From AAA164-E04 sp014239995 (GTDB lineage Bacteria > Verrucomicrobiota > Verrucomicrobiia > Limisphaerales > AAA164-E04), in contig JAQWLM010000004.1 in NCBI GenBank assembly GCA_029247315.1, positions 1 to 64,000 on the forward strand: 64,000 nt of DNA, written 5' to 3'. Numbering within the stretch: position 1 is the first letter of the stretch; each line of letters opens with the position of its first letter. This document shows, piece after piece, positions 51,504-61,035 of the stretch. The translations under genes and the position numbers were made by a program. The notes below the pieces were generated by a model that saw nothing but the letters and a program-made list of their open reading frames with translations, searched no databases and was not told where the DNA came from.

Positions 51504-52358
51504 ATGAAAGAACTGCGTTCCAAGTCATCACCCCTGAATGGGTTTACCTTGATCGAATTACTGGTTGTCATTGCCATTATTGCCATTCTGGCTGGCATGC
51601 TGCTCCCAGCACTTTCCAAAGCAAAATCCAAAGCCAAGGGCATCCACTGTGTCTCGAACCTCAAACAGTGGGGTATTATCTGGCAAATGTATACCGACGA
51701 CAATGACGGTAAATTCAGCGATGGAGACGTTGGTTGGGCACGAGGGGAATGGGTGGTAGCACTGGCTGAACATTATCAGGAAAAACCGATGCTGCTTCTT
51801 TGCCCGGATGCCATCAATCGACGTGGATCTGGCGGTACGACCAGAGAAATCAAGAAACCCGTTGACACACCAGAGAGTCAATTAGCGGCATGGGGTGGAG
51901 CCCACACCTCTTATAATTTTCCCAATTTTGCCAATGACTACGAAGCGGGTTCAAGATTTCTGATCAGTAGCTACGGAGGGAACAACTGGATTTACAACGC
52001 CAAATCTGACATCCAGGGGCGCGCCAAGAAGGACCACTGGGGATCCATGAATGTTACGGATAGCGTTTCAGAAATACCACTCTTCCTCGATGCCATGTGG
52101 CGTGGAGGAGGGCCTGACCATCGCAACGGCACGAAGGATCAAGCCCCCACTTACAACGGCCAATGGTCGGGATACGGACAGGAGTCCATGCATTTTGCCG
52201 TTGCGCGACATGGAAACGGAGTGAACGTCGCCTACTTCGATCACTCAGTTCGCGGAACAAGATCGCCAAAACAGATCTGGGCCTTGAAGTGGCACCGAAG
52301 TTATCAACGCCATGGCTACGAACGCACCAAGAAATTCCCACCCTGGCTGGGCAACTGA
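51504..52358 (+). CDS. Tandem pseudopilin-like protein, copy 2
   Basis: A close paralogue of the preceding gene; the N-terminal 70 residues after cleavage and the C-terminal 100 are almost identical. Differences cluster in the middle ('TTREIKKPVDTPESQLAAWGG' region and 'ANDYEAGSRF'). The ATG at 51504 is preceded by GAGAAA and gives M-K-E-L-R-S-K-S-S; an ATG at 51480 is possible. Cleavage is expected after 'LNG', before F-T-L-I-E. The motif near the end is again H-x9-D-H ('RHGNGVNVAYFDHSV'). The 214-base gap to copy 1 has no repeat array like the one at 50330. Confidence 0.87.
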   Translation: MKELRSKSSPLNGFTLIELLVVIAIIAILAGMLLPALSKAKSKAKGIHCVSNLKQWGIIWQMYTDDNDGKFSDGDVGWARGEWVVALAEHYQEKPMLLLCPDAINRRGSGGTTREIKKPVDTPESQLAAWGGAHTSYNFPNFANDYEAGSRFLISSYGGNNWIYNAKSDIQGRAKKDHWGSMNVTDSVSEIPLFLDAMWRGGGPDHRNGTKDQAPTYNGQWSGYGQESMHFAVARHGNGVNVAYFDHSVRGTRSPKQIWALKWHRSYQRHGYERTKKFPPWLGN

Positions 52359-52394
52359 CAAGCAGCACCAGCACTGAACGGGGCATTTCCGGAT

Positions 52395-54293
52395 CTAACC
52401 TGGCATTTGTGCAAAACCATCTTCGATGGAAGACGTGTTTTGAATCCGGGTCAGGCGTGCGTAGGTACCATTCAGGGACATGAGTTGGGGATGGTTCCCC
52501 TGCTCTACAATTCTTCCATCACGCATCACAAGGATCTGGTCTGCGTTACGAATGGTGCTGAGCCGGTGGGCGATGACAAAACTTGTCCGCCCCTTCATCA
52601 AACGCTCCAAAGCTTCTTGAATCAAGCGTTCTGTAGCCGTGTCAACACTGGCAGTCGCCTCGTCAAGAATGAGGATAGGAGCGTCTTTGAGCAATGCACG
52701 CGCGATGCTGATACGCTGTTTTTCTCCCACGCTGAGCTTCACGCCACGTTCCCCAACGTGCGAATCAAATCCCTCTGGAAGACGTCGAATGAAATCGTGG
52801 CAGTTGGCTGCGATGGCTGCATTCACCAGGGCATCATCTGTAGCGGATAGGTTACCATAGAGGATATTTTCCCTGACCGAACCGTTGAACAGGAAAGCTT
52901 CTTGAGAAACCACGCTGATTTGACGTCGCAGGCTTTCCAGCTCCACAAGTTTGCTGTCAAGCCCGTCCACGGTAATGGAACCACCGGTATGTTGGTAGAA
53001 TCCCGGCAATAAATTGACAATGGATGATTTACCTGCACCTGTGGGCCCCACCAAGGCGATCATTTGTCCTGGTTTGGCGTGAAGATTGATGTCATGCAGT
53101 ACCGGTCGCCCCTCACCGTAATCAAAAACAACCTGCTCATAGACCACGTCGCCACGGATTGGAGCGGTGAAACTGAGTTTCCTGTCTGTAGGCTCAGGCT
53201 CAGCATCCAGTATATCAAACACACGTTCCCCAGCAGCCCTGGCACCCTGCATCATTTGGTTCAAGCTATGCAATCTGGCAATGGGTTCATAAAAGAATCC
53301 AAGAAAAAGCACGAATCCAACAAGGTCACCCACCGTCATCTGACCTTGAATCACCATGCGTCCGCCAAGCCAAAGAACCAATCCAGTACCCAGAGAAGTG
53401 GCAAATGCCATACTCGGGGAATAAATGGCCCAGGCTTTCATGATCCCGAGTGAACCAAGCCGAAGGGCATGTGAACGATCCGAAAATCGCCGATCTTCAT
53501 GGGATTGTTGACAAAAGGCCTTGATTTGACGAATCCCCTGGAGATTGTCCATTAAAAGAGCATTCATCGCACTGGCCGCCTCCCGTTGGCGCCGGTACCT
53601 GCGATGGGCTGTCAAGGTATAGATCAACGCTCCCCCCATGAGGAGGGGCATGGGTATGAGGGCAACCCCGGTCAGGGTCGGATTCATGGCAAAAAGGAAA
53701 GCAAGCACTCCTGCCACGCTTAATACAGCCACGGTCCCCTGTTCCGTGCCATCAATTAAAACCCTCTCGACGTTGTTGACGTCCTCAATCACCCGGGTCA
53801 TCAGGTCGCCAGAGGCGCGCTGGTCAAAATAACCCACGGGGAGATGCTGCAGGCGTCCATAGACCTGCTGGCGCATGTCGAAGATGACGTTTTGTTCAAA
53901 ATGATTGTTGATGATAATACGCAGACTGTTGAACAGCTCCCGCAGGAGAAAGGCCCCTATCAGGGCAGCCATCACGTAGGGAAGTTGATCTAAACGCTTG
54001 TTGGCAATTACCTCATCAATGATGTAAGAAGTCATCTTGGGATATACAAAGGCAAATCCCAGGGAGATCACCGCACAGCCTATCGTGCCGACAGCCATCC
54101 AGCGGTAAGGTACTAAAAAGACGGATACACGCCGCACAATTTCCCAGGTACTCCGTTTGCGCACCCCATAATCACGACCACGCTGTTTACCCTTATGTCC
54201 GGAATGCCCCTTCACTTTTTGAATACCATCCTTCTCAACAGAGGTGTCCTTTGGGGCCTTAACATCAGGAATGACGCGTGGTATATTTTTCAC
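52395..54293 (-). CDS. MsbA-like ABC exporter (fused permease and ATPase)
   Basis: A 632-residue half-transporter. A basic N-terminal tail of about 50 residues is followed by a six-segment exporter core (about 60-345; 'FDMRQQVYGRLQHLPVGYFDQRASGDLMTRVIEDV' is the typical first coupling region). The ATPase has Walker A 'GPTGAGKSSIVNLL', Q-loop 'ISVVSQEAFLFNGSV', signature 'LSVGEKQRISIARALL' (one residue from LSGGQ), Walker B 'ILILDEATASVD' and switch 'IAHRLSTI'. It works as a homodimer and would export or flip a lipid, lipid-linked glycan or drug. The SDR gene ends nine bases upstream, so they are probably co-transcribed. Confidence 0.9.
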   Translation of the reverse strand: MKNIPRVIPDVKAPKDTSVEKDGIQKVKGHSGHKGKQRGRDYGVRKRSTWEIVRRVSVFLVPYRWMAVGTIGCAVISLGFAFVYPKMTSYIIDEVIANKRLDQLPYVMAALIGAFLLRELFNSLRIIINNHFEQNVIFDMRQQVYGRLQHLPVGYFDQRASGDLMTRVIEDVNNVERVLIDGTEQGTVAVLSVAGVLAFLFAMNPTLTGVALIPMPLLMGGALIYTLTAHRRYRRQREAASAMNALLMDNLQGIRQIKAFCQQSHEDRRFSDRSHALRLGSLGIMKAWAIYSPSMAFATSLGTGLVLWLGGRMVIQGQMTVGDLVGFVLFLGFFYEPIARLHSLNQMMQGARAAGERVFDILDAEPEPTDRKLSFTAPIRGDVVYEQVVFDYGEGRPVLHDINLHAKPGQMIALVGPTGAGKSSIVNLLPGFYQHTGGSITVDGLDSKLVELESLRRQISVVSQEAFLFNGSVRENILYGNLSATDDALVNAAIAANCHDFIRRLPEGFDSHVGERGVKLSVGEKQRISIARALLKDAPILILDEATASVDTATERLIQEALERLMKGRTSFVIAHRLSTIRNADQILVMRDGRIVEQGNHPQLMSLNGTYARLTRIQNTSSIEDGFAQMPG

Positions 54294-54302
54294 TAATCCT
54301 GG

Positions 54303-55055
54303 TTAATAGGTCGCTCTACCACCTGAAATGTCGAATACTGCCCCCGTCGAAAAGGAACAGTCCTCCGAAGCGAGCCATGCCACCAGGGATGCGACCTCTT
54401 CAGGCTGTCCAACACGCTTCAAGGGAATCTTTGAAACCATATAGTCAATGTGCTCCTGACTTACCTGCTTCAGAATATCAGTCTGTATGACGGCAGGAGT
54501 CACGCAATTAACCAGGACGCCTGTTTCGGCAAGTTCCTTTCCTAGAGATTTGGTGAGTCCGACCACGCCGGCCTTGGCCGCACTGTAATGAGAGGCATTT
54601 GGATTCCCCTCTTTTCCGGCAATGGAGGCAATGTTGATGATTCGACCATACCCACGTTTAATCATGATGGGAACCAGTGCATGACACACGTAAAAGACAG
54701 CCATTAAATCCAGTTCAATGACTTCCCGCCATTCATCATACTGGCATTCCCAAAGTTTTTTACTGACACCCGCAATGCCAGCATTGTTCACAGCAATATC
54801 AATGCTACCAAAGACGCTCTCGGTTTTGGCGGCAGCCTCGGCAACCGAATCAGCTTGTGTCAACTCAACTGGCATCACCCTAATGCTGTCGGCCTTTGCC
54901 AGTGATGGCACCCACGACTGGGCGTGAACCACGTCTCGATCCCAGATGGCACAACGTGCACCAGATGCGAGGAGACGCAGGACGGTGGCTTTGCCAATAC
55001 CACGAGCCCCACCCGTCACGACCGCCACCTTTCCTTTTAAATTAATATCATTCAT
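54303..55055 (-). CDS. SDR family oxidoreductase (FabG-like)
   Basis: A classical short-chain dehydrogenase of 250 residues. 'VVTGGARGIGKATVLRLL' is the NAD(P) loop and 'NNAGIAG' the structural motif. The catalytic Ser is in 'INIASIAGKEGN', and Tyr and Lys are in 'HYSAAKAGVVGL'. 'NCVTPAVIQTDIL' and the ending 'FSTGAVFDISGGRATY' are also normal. A gluconate 5-dehydrogenase or 3-oxoacyl reductase type reaction is possible; neither can be chosen from sequence. It lies 24 bases after ileS and nine before the ABC exporter. Confidence 0.9.
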   Translation of the reverse strand: MNDINLKGKVAVVTGGARGIGKATVLRLLASGARCAIWDRDVVHAQSWVPSLAKADSIRVMPVELTQADSVAEAAAKTESVFGSIDIAVNNAGIAGVSKKLWECQYDEWREVIELDLMAVFYVCHALVPIMIKRGYGRIINIASIAGKEGNPNASHYSAAKAGVVGLTKSLGKELAETGVLVNCVTPAVIQTDILKQVSQEHIDYMVSKIPLKRVGQPEEVASLVAWLASEDCSFSTGAVFDISGGRATY

Positions 55056-55079
55056 GATTGGATTCGTTTTTCCAAATAT

Positions 55080-57914
55080 TCAAGACTGCGACTTAACAAC
55101 CTCCACACAACGATCACAGATATCAGGATGCGTATCTTGGGAGCCCACAGAGATCTCCCAATGCCAGCAACGCACACACTTTCTTCCCTCGGCTTTAATT
55201 ACCTGGATACTCAGGTCTGCCCCCTTCATCCAATGGATTTGAGAAACATTCATTACTTCCCGAAGCACATCGTGATGTGCCTGAAGGTTTTCCAGTAAAG
55301 GAGCGGGTGCATGGATCACCAATTTTGCCTCGAGGGATTTTCCGATGGTTTTCTCACGACGTGCCTCTTCCAATTCGGCAAGGACCTTTTCCCTGAGTTG
55401 CATCCACTGTTCCCAGGAGGAACGCTCATTCTCATCCAGAGAAAAGCTCATGGGCGACCATTCCTGAAGGTGCACCGAGTCGTCCTCATCCACTCCCGGA
55501 ATAAAACCCCAGGCTTCATCAGCTGTGAAGGCCAGCAACGGTGAAAGTGACTGACACAATCTCCTTAAAACATGATAAAGTACAGTTTGAGTCGAACGCC
55601 GTGCGTGTGAGTCATTGTGATCGGAGTAGAGTCGATCTTTAACCAGATCATGGTAAACAGAGGAAATTTCGACTGCCGTAAACTGACTTAATTTTTGGTA
55701 TACAAGATGGAACTCGTAACGCTCGTAGGCTTCGAAGACATCCTTTTCGAGGCTGGACCATGCGGCCATCATCCAACGGTCGAGAGGGGTCATGTGTTCC
55801 CACTGAACGCTGTTTTCATGTGGATCAAAATCATATAGATTGGAGAGTTGAAACCGGAGTGAATTGCGCAGCAGACGATAGGTCTCGGCAACTTTCTTGA
55901 TTCGCTCCTCGCTCACCACAATATCATTCCTGAAATCCTGGGAAGCCACCCATAGCCTGACTACATCTGCCCCGTATGTACCAATATAGGCCTCGGCAGT
56001 TTGAGGTTTTTTATAGCCTCCCCCCTGCCCTTGTTTGCTTTTGGATATTTTTTCCTTGTCCGCATCCACCATGAAGCCATGCGTCAATACTTCCTTGTAA
56101 GGTGCTGAGCCGTGGACTGCCAAGGAGAGCAGTAGGGAGGACTGAAACCATCCACGGTGTTGATCGCTTCCCTCCAGATAGAGATCTGCTTGCCAGGGAG
56201 GAGAAGAGGTGGAGGCATCTGGAGATGTTTCACTGCTGCGTTTCAGCTCACTCCGGCGCATGAGCACGCTTCTGGAGGAGCTTCCGGAGTCAATCCAGAC
56301 ATCCAGTGTGTCCAAGGATTTCGAGACAGCCTCAGGACCTTGCCAGGACTCAGGACGGACCTTTGCCCAAAGCGTATCTGCGTCTTCGGAAAACCACACA
56401 TTGGATCCCTCCAATTCAATCACATCAGCCACCTTGCGAACGATATCTCCTTCAAGGATTGGATCGCCTTGGGCATCATAAAAAGCCGGAATAGGCACAC
56501 CCCAGGTACGCTGTCGTGAAATACACCAGTCTGGTCTGGATTGAACGGCACCCTCGATACGGTTACGTCCCCATTCCGGAACCCAGGACACATCGGCAAT
56601 GGCATTCACTGCTTTTTGCCTGAAGCCCTCATGATCTACATTGATGAACCATTGATCCATGGCTCGAAAAATAACCGGGGTTTTACTGCGCCAGCAATGC
56701 GGGTAGCTATGTGTGTAATCCTCGTGCAACAGGAGTGCATTTGTCTCCTTCAGTGTTTGCATGACAGCCTCGTTGGCTTCACTCTTATGTTGTTTTTCCA
56801 GAATGGATTTACCAATGAGAGATGAAGGCATTTGCTGTTCGACTGGCAAATCGTCCGTGTGCACCAACGCGCCTTGATCGTCCACCGGGGAGTAGATCGG
56901 CAAACCCAATCGCATCCCAAGACCATAGTCTTCAAGGCCATGCCCCGGTGCCACATGAACGAATCCCGTCCCAGTGCTATCGTCGACAAAATCGGCGTCC
57001 TGCAGTTTGCCGAATCTTTGACAAAAGGGATGTTCATACTCAATCTGGGCTAGCTGTGCGCCATCCAGGCTGCGCAGAATCTGAAAATCTTCCCAGCCCA
57101 TCTTCTGCACCAAATCATCCAGCAAGCCGACCGAAAGAATATAGGATGCATCCCCAACCTGGATCTGGGTGTAGTGGTATTTAGAGCTGTAAGCCACCGC
57201 GAGGTTTGCGGGCAGTGTCCAAGGGGTGGTCGTCCAAATCAGGACGAATGTATTCGGCGCATCCTTGACCTTGAATTTAACATAAATACTTGGACTGACG
57301 TGATCCTGATATTCGACCTCTGCTTCCGCAAGTGCCGTACGACAGGGAATACTCCAGTAAACGGGTTTTTTCCCCCGATAGACAAATCCTCGATCAATCA
57401 AATCGGCAAACATCCTCAATTCGGCTGCCTCATACTCCCTGTCAAGTGTCAGGTAAGGGTCTTCCCATTGGCCCTGAACCCCCAAACGCCTAAACTGTTC
57501 CCGTTGAGTGTGTATGTATTTTCTTGCATATGCCTCGCAGGCCGTACGGATCGCCGCTGCATCCCGCATGTCTGCCCCCTGCTTACGCATCTCCTGGACT
57601 ACCTTGAATTCAATGGGCAGACCGTGACAATCCCAACCAGAAACATAAGGGGCATGCAATCCCTTCTGGGTTTGGAATTTCAGGATAAAGTCTTTCAGGA
57701 TTTTATTTCCTGCAGTTCCAATGTGTACGTCTCCATTGGCAAACGGTGGTCCATCATGCAGTAAAAACATCTCCCGGTCGCGGCGGGACTCAATAATCTG
57801 GTCATATAATCCAGCCTTGGACCACGATTCAAGTCGTTCAGGTTCACGTTTGACCAGGTCGGCCTTCATGGGAAAACCGGTTTTCGGAAGATTTAAAGTG
57901 TTTTTGTAGTTCAT
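55080..57914 (-). CDS. ileS: Isoleucine-tRNA ligase (IleRS)
   Basis: A class I synthetase for tRNA-Ile. The HIGH-type motif is 'HDGPPFANGDVHIGTAGNKILKD' near residues 50-75, with 'GWDCHGLPIE' after it. The CP1 editing domain has 'TTTPWTLPANLAVAY' and 'GTGFVHVAPGHGLEDYGLGMRLG'. The KMSKS loop reads K-I-S-K-S ('DKEKISKSKQGQ'). The C-terminus has the zinc finger 'CVRCWHWE' plus 'CDRCVEVV', which marks the common bacterial type. About 944 residues. The ATG at 57914 is used; one at 57926 adds four residues. The sugar-nucleotide genes lie 135 bases upstream on the same strand. Confidence 0.97.
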   Translation of the reverse strand: MNYKNTLNLPKTGFPMKADLVKREPERLESWSKAGLYDQIIESRRDREMFLLHDGPPFANGDVHIGTAGNKILKDFILKFQTQKGLHAPYVSGWDCHGLPIEFKVVQEMRKQGADMRDAAAIRTACEAYARKYIHTQREQFRRLGVQGQWEDPYLTLDREYEAAELRMFADLIDRGFVYRGKKPVYWSIPCRTALAEAEVEYQDHVSPSIYVKFKVKDAPNTFVLIWTTTPWTLPANLAVAYSSKYHYTQIQVGDASYILSVGLLDDLVQKMGWEDFQILRSLDGAQLAQIEYEHPFCQRFGKLQDADFVDDSTGTGFVHVAPGHGLEDYGLGMRLGLPIYSPVDDQGALVHTDDLPVEQQMPSSLIGKSILEKQHKSEANEAVMQTLKETNALLLHEDYTHSYPHCWRSKTPVIFRAMDQWFINVDHEGFRQKAVNAIADVSWVPEWGRNRIEGAVQSRPDWCISRQRTWGVPIPAFYDAQGDPILEGDIVRKVADVIELEGSNVWFSEDADTLWAKVRPESWQGPEAVSKSLDTLDVWIDSGSSSRSVLMRRSELKRSSETSPDASTSSPPWQADLYLEGSDQHRGWFQSSLLLSLAVHGSAPYKEVLTHGFMVDADKEKISKSKQGQGGGYKKPQTAEAYIGTYGADVVRLWVASQDFRNDIVVSEERIKKVAETYRLLRNSLRFQLSNLYDFDPHENSVQWEHMTPLDRWMMAAWSSLEKDVFEAYERYEFHLVYQKLSQFTAVEISSVYHDLVKDRLYSDHNDSHARRSTQTVLYHVLRRLCQSLSPLLAFTADEAWGFIPGVDEDDSVHLQEWSPMSFSLDENERSSWEQWMQLREKVLAELEEARREKTIGKSLEAKLVIHAPAPLLENLQAHHDVLREVMNVSQIHWMKGADLSIQVIKAEGRKCVRCWHWEISVGSQDTHPDICDRCVEVVKSQS

Positions 57915-58048
57915 CGGGTGGAACATTCCAAGCGGGGGAACGTATCAACCCACACTGATGGTGTCAACGCGGGGCAAGCACATGGAGACGGGAGCGGCGT
58001 ATGTTGGCCATGCCCCAACAAACCACGGACATCGACTTATGTTGCGTT

Positions 58049-58840
58049 TCAATGGCAGGCATGCCATTCCCTGAGCTCGCACAATTGGGCCTCAAGCCCC
58101 CGGCTAAGCGGGTTGGGAACCAGGGTCCTTGAGATGGTTGTGGCACTTTTCACCGGTTTGATTGAAATGGAATGGCCAAAAATCCTCGCAGTCATTTTCA
58201 AGAGACTATACTTGCTTAACGGAGGCAGGACCCCCGGCTGTAATACCCTGTTGGCATCTGGCATCCCACCAGAGAGGATACGATGACACAGTTGAGACCA
58301 TTCAAGTGTGGTTATGCCATTCCACTGGTGATTGATGTAACCAGACACCGTTTGTTCACATGCCAAAAACCAACTGAGCAAGGATCTGGGAGGGCCTTTT
58401 TCAATTCCAACAATGGATGAACGAATAATCCTGTCATTCATTCGGCGCAGTCCAAGCTCTCCCTGTTGCTTCGATTGCCCGTAAAGCGAGTCTGGTTGCT
58501 GAAGTGTGTCCCAGTGACATCCCCCGCAGGTGGAATCGAATACCGCGTCGGAACTTGGATGCACAAAAACACAACTGACTGGAAGCCTGGAGGCAATCCA
58601 GCCAGGAAGGGTTCCGTTGACCCATGACATGTTATCTGAACACGCCCCCCTCCCCGGCAGTATCCCGACGGCATTGATACAGGCATCCGGCACCAGTGCA
58701 AGCAGTCGTTCCATCAAGATACTGGCATTCTCTGGGCACCAGCGGGCATCCAGTGCAACAACGTCCATGTGAGCCTTCCGAAGGTATTTAAAAACCACGC
58801 TTCCCAGCATGCCTTGGCTTCCCAGCACCACCACCCTCAT
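58049..58840 (-). CDS. RmlD-like sugar-nucleotide reductase
   Basis: An extended SDR of 263 residues of the dTDP-4-dehydrorhamnose reductase (RmlD) type. 'VVVLGSQGMLGSVVFKYL' is the nucleotide loop, 'DACINAVGI' a conserved strand, 'FVHPSSDAVFDS' carries the catalytic Ser region and 'SLYGQSKQQGE' the Y-x-x-x-K pair. Such enzymes reduce a 4-keto sugar nucleotide. The start overlaps the methyltransferase stop by four bases (ATGA), so the two are translated together. In the FnlA/FnlB pathway a related reductase acts right after the FnlA-type dehydratase encoded two genes upstream, which is the likely role here. Confidence 0.8.
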   Translation of the reverse strand: MRVVVLGSQGMLGSVVFKYLRKAHMDVVALDARWCPENASILMERLLALVPDACINAVGILPGRGACSDNMSWVNGTLPGWIASRLPVSCVFVHPSSDAVFDSTCGGCHWDTLQQPDSLYGQSKQQGELGLRRMNDRIIRSSIVGIEKGPPRSLLSWFLACEQTVSGYINHQWNGITTLEWSQLCHRILSGGMPDANRVLQPGVLPPLSKYSLLKMTARIFGHSISIKPVKSATTISRTLVPNPLSRGLEAQLCELREWHACH

Positions 58841-60051
58841 GGTGTTTGCTCCTGCAGATCAAACGCCGTCAACCATGTCCCGGTGTAATGAGGGTTTTTT
58901 GACTGAATATCACGACGGTAATTCCATGCCGTGATGAGACAATGATCAGGAGGATCGGAAATGAGGCGTTCAGCACTGACAACAGGCGTTCCGACGCGTG
59001 GAAGAAATTTCCCAACGCGCAGGGGTGCCTCATCCACAATCCAGGCAAAGGGAAGATCAAGCATTTGGTTGAGATACACGTTGGCACGCCCAGCTGCACC
59101 ATAGGCAGCGATCCGCCCCCCCCGGTCGATCACACTGCGAAGCTGCTGGACTGAGGGATGTTGGTAGCGACATTCGTAGGCACGCTTCAAACTGGCAATA
59201 CTGGAGGCGTAGGCACTTGCTGGACTGGTGCGTTGATGATGCGGGTTTCCTTTTTTAAATCGTACCCGCAGGGCGCCACCATGCATGGGGATTCTTTCAT
59301 AACTCATACGACGAAATCCCATCAAGCCCAGACAATGGGTCAGCGAATCAAGACTCCATTCAACCTTGTGCTCATGATAGATGGTATCCCACTGATTCCC
59401 CTTGAGCAGGGCTGCAAGATCATGCACCTCCACCCAGAATTCACCCCCTTGTCGCAGTGCCAAAGCAACGCCTTCAAAGACATCCTTGAGGTTCGAAATA
59501 TGGGCGAGGCAGTTGGAACCACTGATCACATCCCATTTCCCCACCCATTGCTGTCGGCTCACAAGCTGAGTATTGAAGGACGCACTCACCAACTCATAGG
59601 ACCTTGTCGTTCCTTGCAGATGGGAACTTTGAGCGATATCGCTCGGATCCACACCGCATTTTTCCCATTCCCTGGGCAGGCGACGCAGGAGCACCCCATC
59701 ATTGCACCCAATCTCAAGAAATCGTGGCTGGAGATGCTGGTAAATGCTCCCTAATTTAGATGCATACTCCTCAAAATGATGTACCAAGCCGCTCACGGTG
59801 GAGGAGGCGTAGTTGTAGTTTCGAAACAAGACCTCTTCGTTGACATCTTCCATCACCTGCACCAAGCCGCAGTGCTGACAAGTAAGCCAGTTCAAGGGGA
59901 TAAGGTCGGCTGTAAGGGCTTCCTCCTTGGTATGACAGAACTGACCTGCCAGAGGCATGGGGCTCATCGTCAGACAAGGGTCCGTTGAATTCAACCGAGC
60001 GTGGCAAGCCCGACAAACCTCAATCACTCTGTAATGCGACTTTGCCCGCAT
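58837..60051 (-). CDS. Sugar C-methyltransferase (TylCIII/TcaB9-like)
   Basis: The three parts of the family are visible. The N-terminal zinc module has Cys13, Cys16, Cys58 and Cys61 ('CRACH' and 'CQHCG'). The SAM-binding domain has 'FLEIGCNDGVLL' (111-122) and 'GSNCLAHISNL'. The C-terminal domain has 'RIAAYGAAGRANVYLN' and ends with 'LITAWNYRRDI'. 'IYHEHKVEWS' carries the Tyr and His that act in C-3 methylation by TcaB9-like enzymes. Members add a methyl group to a 4-keto (often 3-) carbon of a nucleotide sugar. The neighbours are a FnlA/CapE-like dehydratase three bases upstream and an RmlD-like reductase overlapping downstream. That suggests a branched N-acetylated deoxysugar as product (inference). 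Confidence 0.85.
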   Translation of the reverse strand: MRAKSHYRVIEVCRACHARLNSTDPCLTMSPMPLAGQFCHTKEEALTADLIPLNWLTCQHCGLVQVMEDVNEEVLFRNYNYASSTVSGLVHHFEEYASKLGSIYQHLQPRFLEIGCNDGVLLRRLPREWEKCGVDPSDIAQSSHLQGTTRSYELVSASFNTQLVSRQQWVGKWDVISGSNCLAHISNLKDVFEGVALALRQGGEFWVEVHDLAALLKGNQWDTIYHEHKVEWSLDSLTHCLGLMGFRRMSYERIPMHGGALRVRFKKGNPHHQRTSPASAYASSIASLKRAYECRYQHPSVQQLRSVIDRGGRIAAYGAAGRANVYLNQMLDLPFAWIVDEAPLRVGKFLPRVGTPVVSAERLISDPPDHCLITAWNYRRDIQSKNPHYTGTWLTAFDLQEQTP

Positions 60052-60054
60052 GGA

Positions 60055-61035
60055 TCAGTGAAAAGACTCTTGCACCCCCATGGCATCAAGCAGCTCATCA
60101 ATTTGAGGACCAGGTTTAAGTTGCCGTGTATTGAAACTTGTGAATTCGTCGCCAAGAACTTTTGTTGTGAGCCCGGAAGGAACGCGATATTCTGGGTGGA
60201 TGGTAAAGTAATCCGGAGCCTCCGAAACCCGCTGCATTTCGTATTCATTAACCAGGATTTCATGTATTTTCTCCCCTGGACGAATCCCCGAAAGATGAAT
60301 GGGGTGTTTCGGCATGCCTGCCCGAAAACGCAAAGTCTCAGCAAGGTCCATGATGGTACAGGCAGGAGCCTTCCGGACAAAGACCTCGCCTCCTTCAGCA
60401 TGTGTCATCGCGTGAAAAACAAGATCCACAGAGTCGTCCAGCGTCATTAGAAAACGGGTCATCTCCGGCACCGTCACGGTCAAGGGTTGTTTCTGCGCCA
60501 ATTGTTCTTGAAAAAGCGGGATCACGGATCCTCGACTCCCCATCACGTTGCCATACCTGACACAACAGAAGACAGTCCTTCCACCATACTGGTTTTGGCT
60601 GCAGATGATTTTCTCCATCATTGCCTTACTGACACCCATGGCATTGACGGGCTTCACCGCTTTATCGGTGCTCAGGGCAACAAAGGTTTTCACACCTGCT
60701 GCTTTGGCTGCCAGGCAAGCCTGATTGGAACCAATCACATTGGTCTGGACTGCCTCAAAGGGATATTGTTCGCAAGATCCAACCTGCTTGAGTGCGGCCG
60801 CGTGAAACACATGGTCCACTCCTTCCATGGCTACCAACAGGCGCGAAGCATCCCGCACATCTCCCAGCATGTAGAGAAACTCGGGGTATTGACGGCGCAT
60901 TTCCCACTGTTTCTTTTCATCGCGGCTAAAAATACGAATCTGCCCCGGTTCCTTGTCAATCAGGTGTCTGGCAACCCGACTGCCGAAGGAACCGGTTCCC
61001 CCTGTAATCAATACTGTGGAATCCTTGAGTGTCAT
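60055..61035 (-). CDS. FnlA/CapE-like UDP-GlcNAc 4,6-dehydratase/epimerase
   Basis: An extended SDR of 326 residues. 'VLITGGTGSFGSRVARHL' is the NADP loop, 'RIFSRDEKKQWEMRRQYP' and 'FHAAALKQVGSCEQYPFEAVQTNVIG' are typical of CapD/FnlA/PseB enzymes. The catalytic triad appears as Ser122, Met133 and Lys137 ('LSTDKAVKPVNAMGVSKAMMEK'). Methionine in place of the usual tyrosine separates FnlA/CapE from PseB and CapD. These convert UDP-GlcNAc to a 4-keto-6-deoxy-L-sugar on the way to N-acetyl-L-fucosamine-type units of surface glycans. It is the first gene of a three-gene set with a C-methyltransferase and an RmlD-like reductase. Confidence 0.87.
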   Translation of the reverse strand: MTLKDSTVLITGGTGSFGSRVARHLIDKEPGQIRIFSRDEKKQWEMRRQYPEFLYMLGDVRDASRLLVAMEGVDHVFHAAALKQVGSCEQYPFEAVQTNVIGSNQACLAAKAAGVKTFVALSTDKAVKPVNAMGVSKAMMEKIICSQNQYGGRTVFCCVRYGNVMGSRGSVIPLFQEQLAQKQPLTVTVPEMTRFLMTLDDSVDLVFHAMTHAEGGEVFVRKAPACTIMDLAETLRFRAGMPKHPIHLSGIRPGEKIHEILVNEYEMQRVSEAPDYFTIHPEYRVPSGLTTKVLGDEFTSFNTRQLKPGPQIDELLDAMGVQESFH

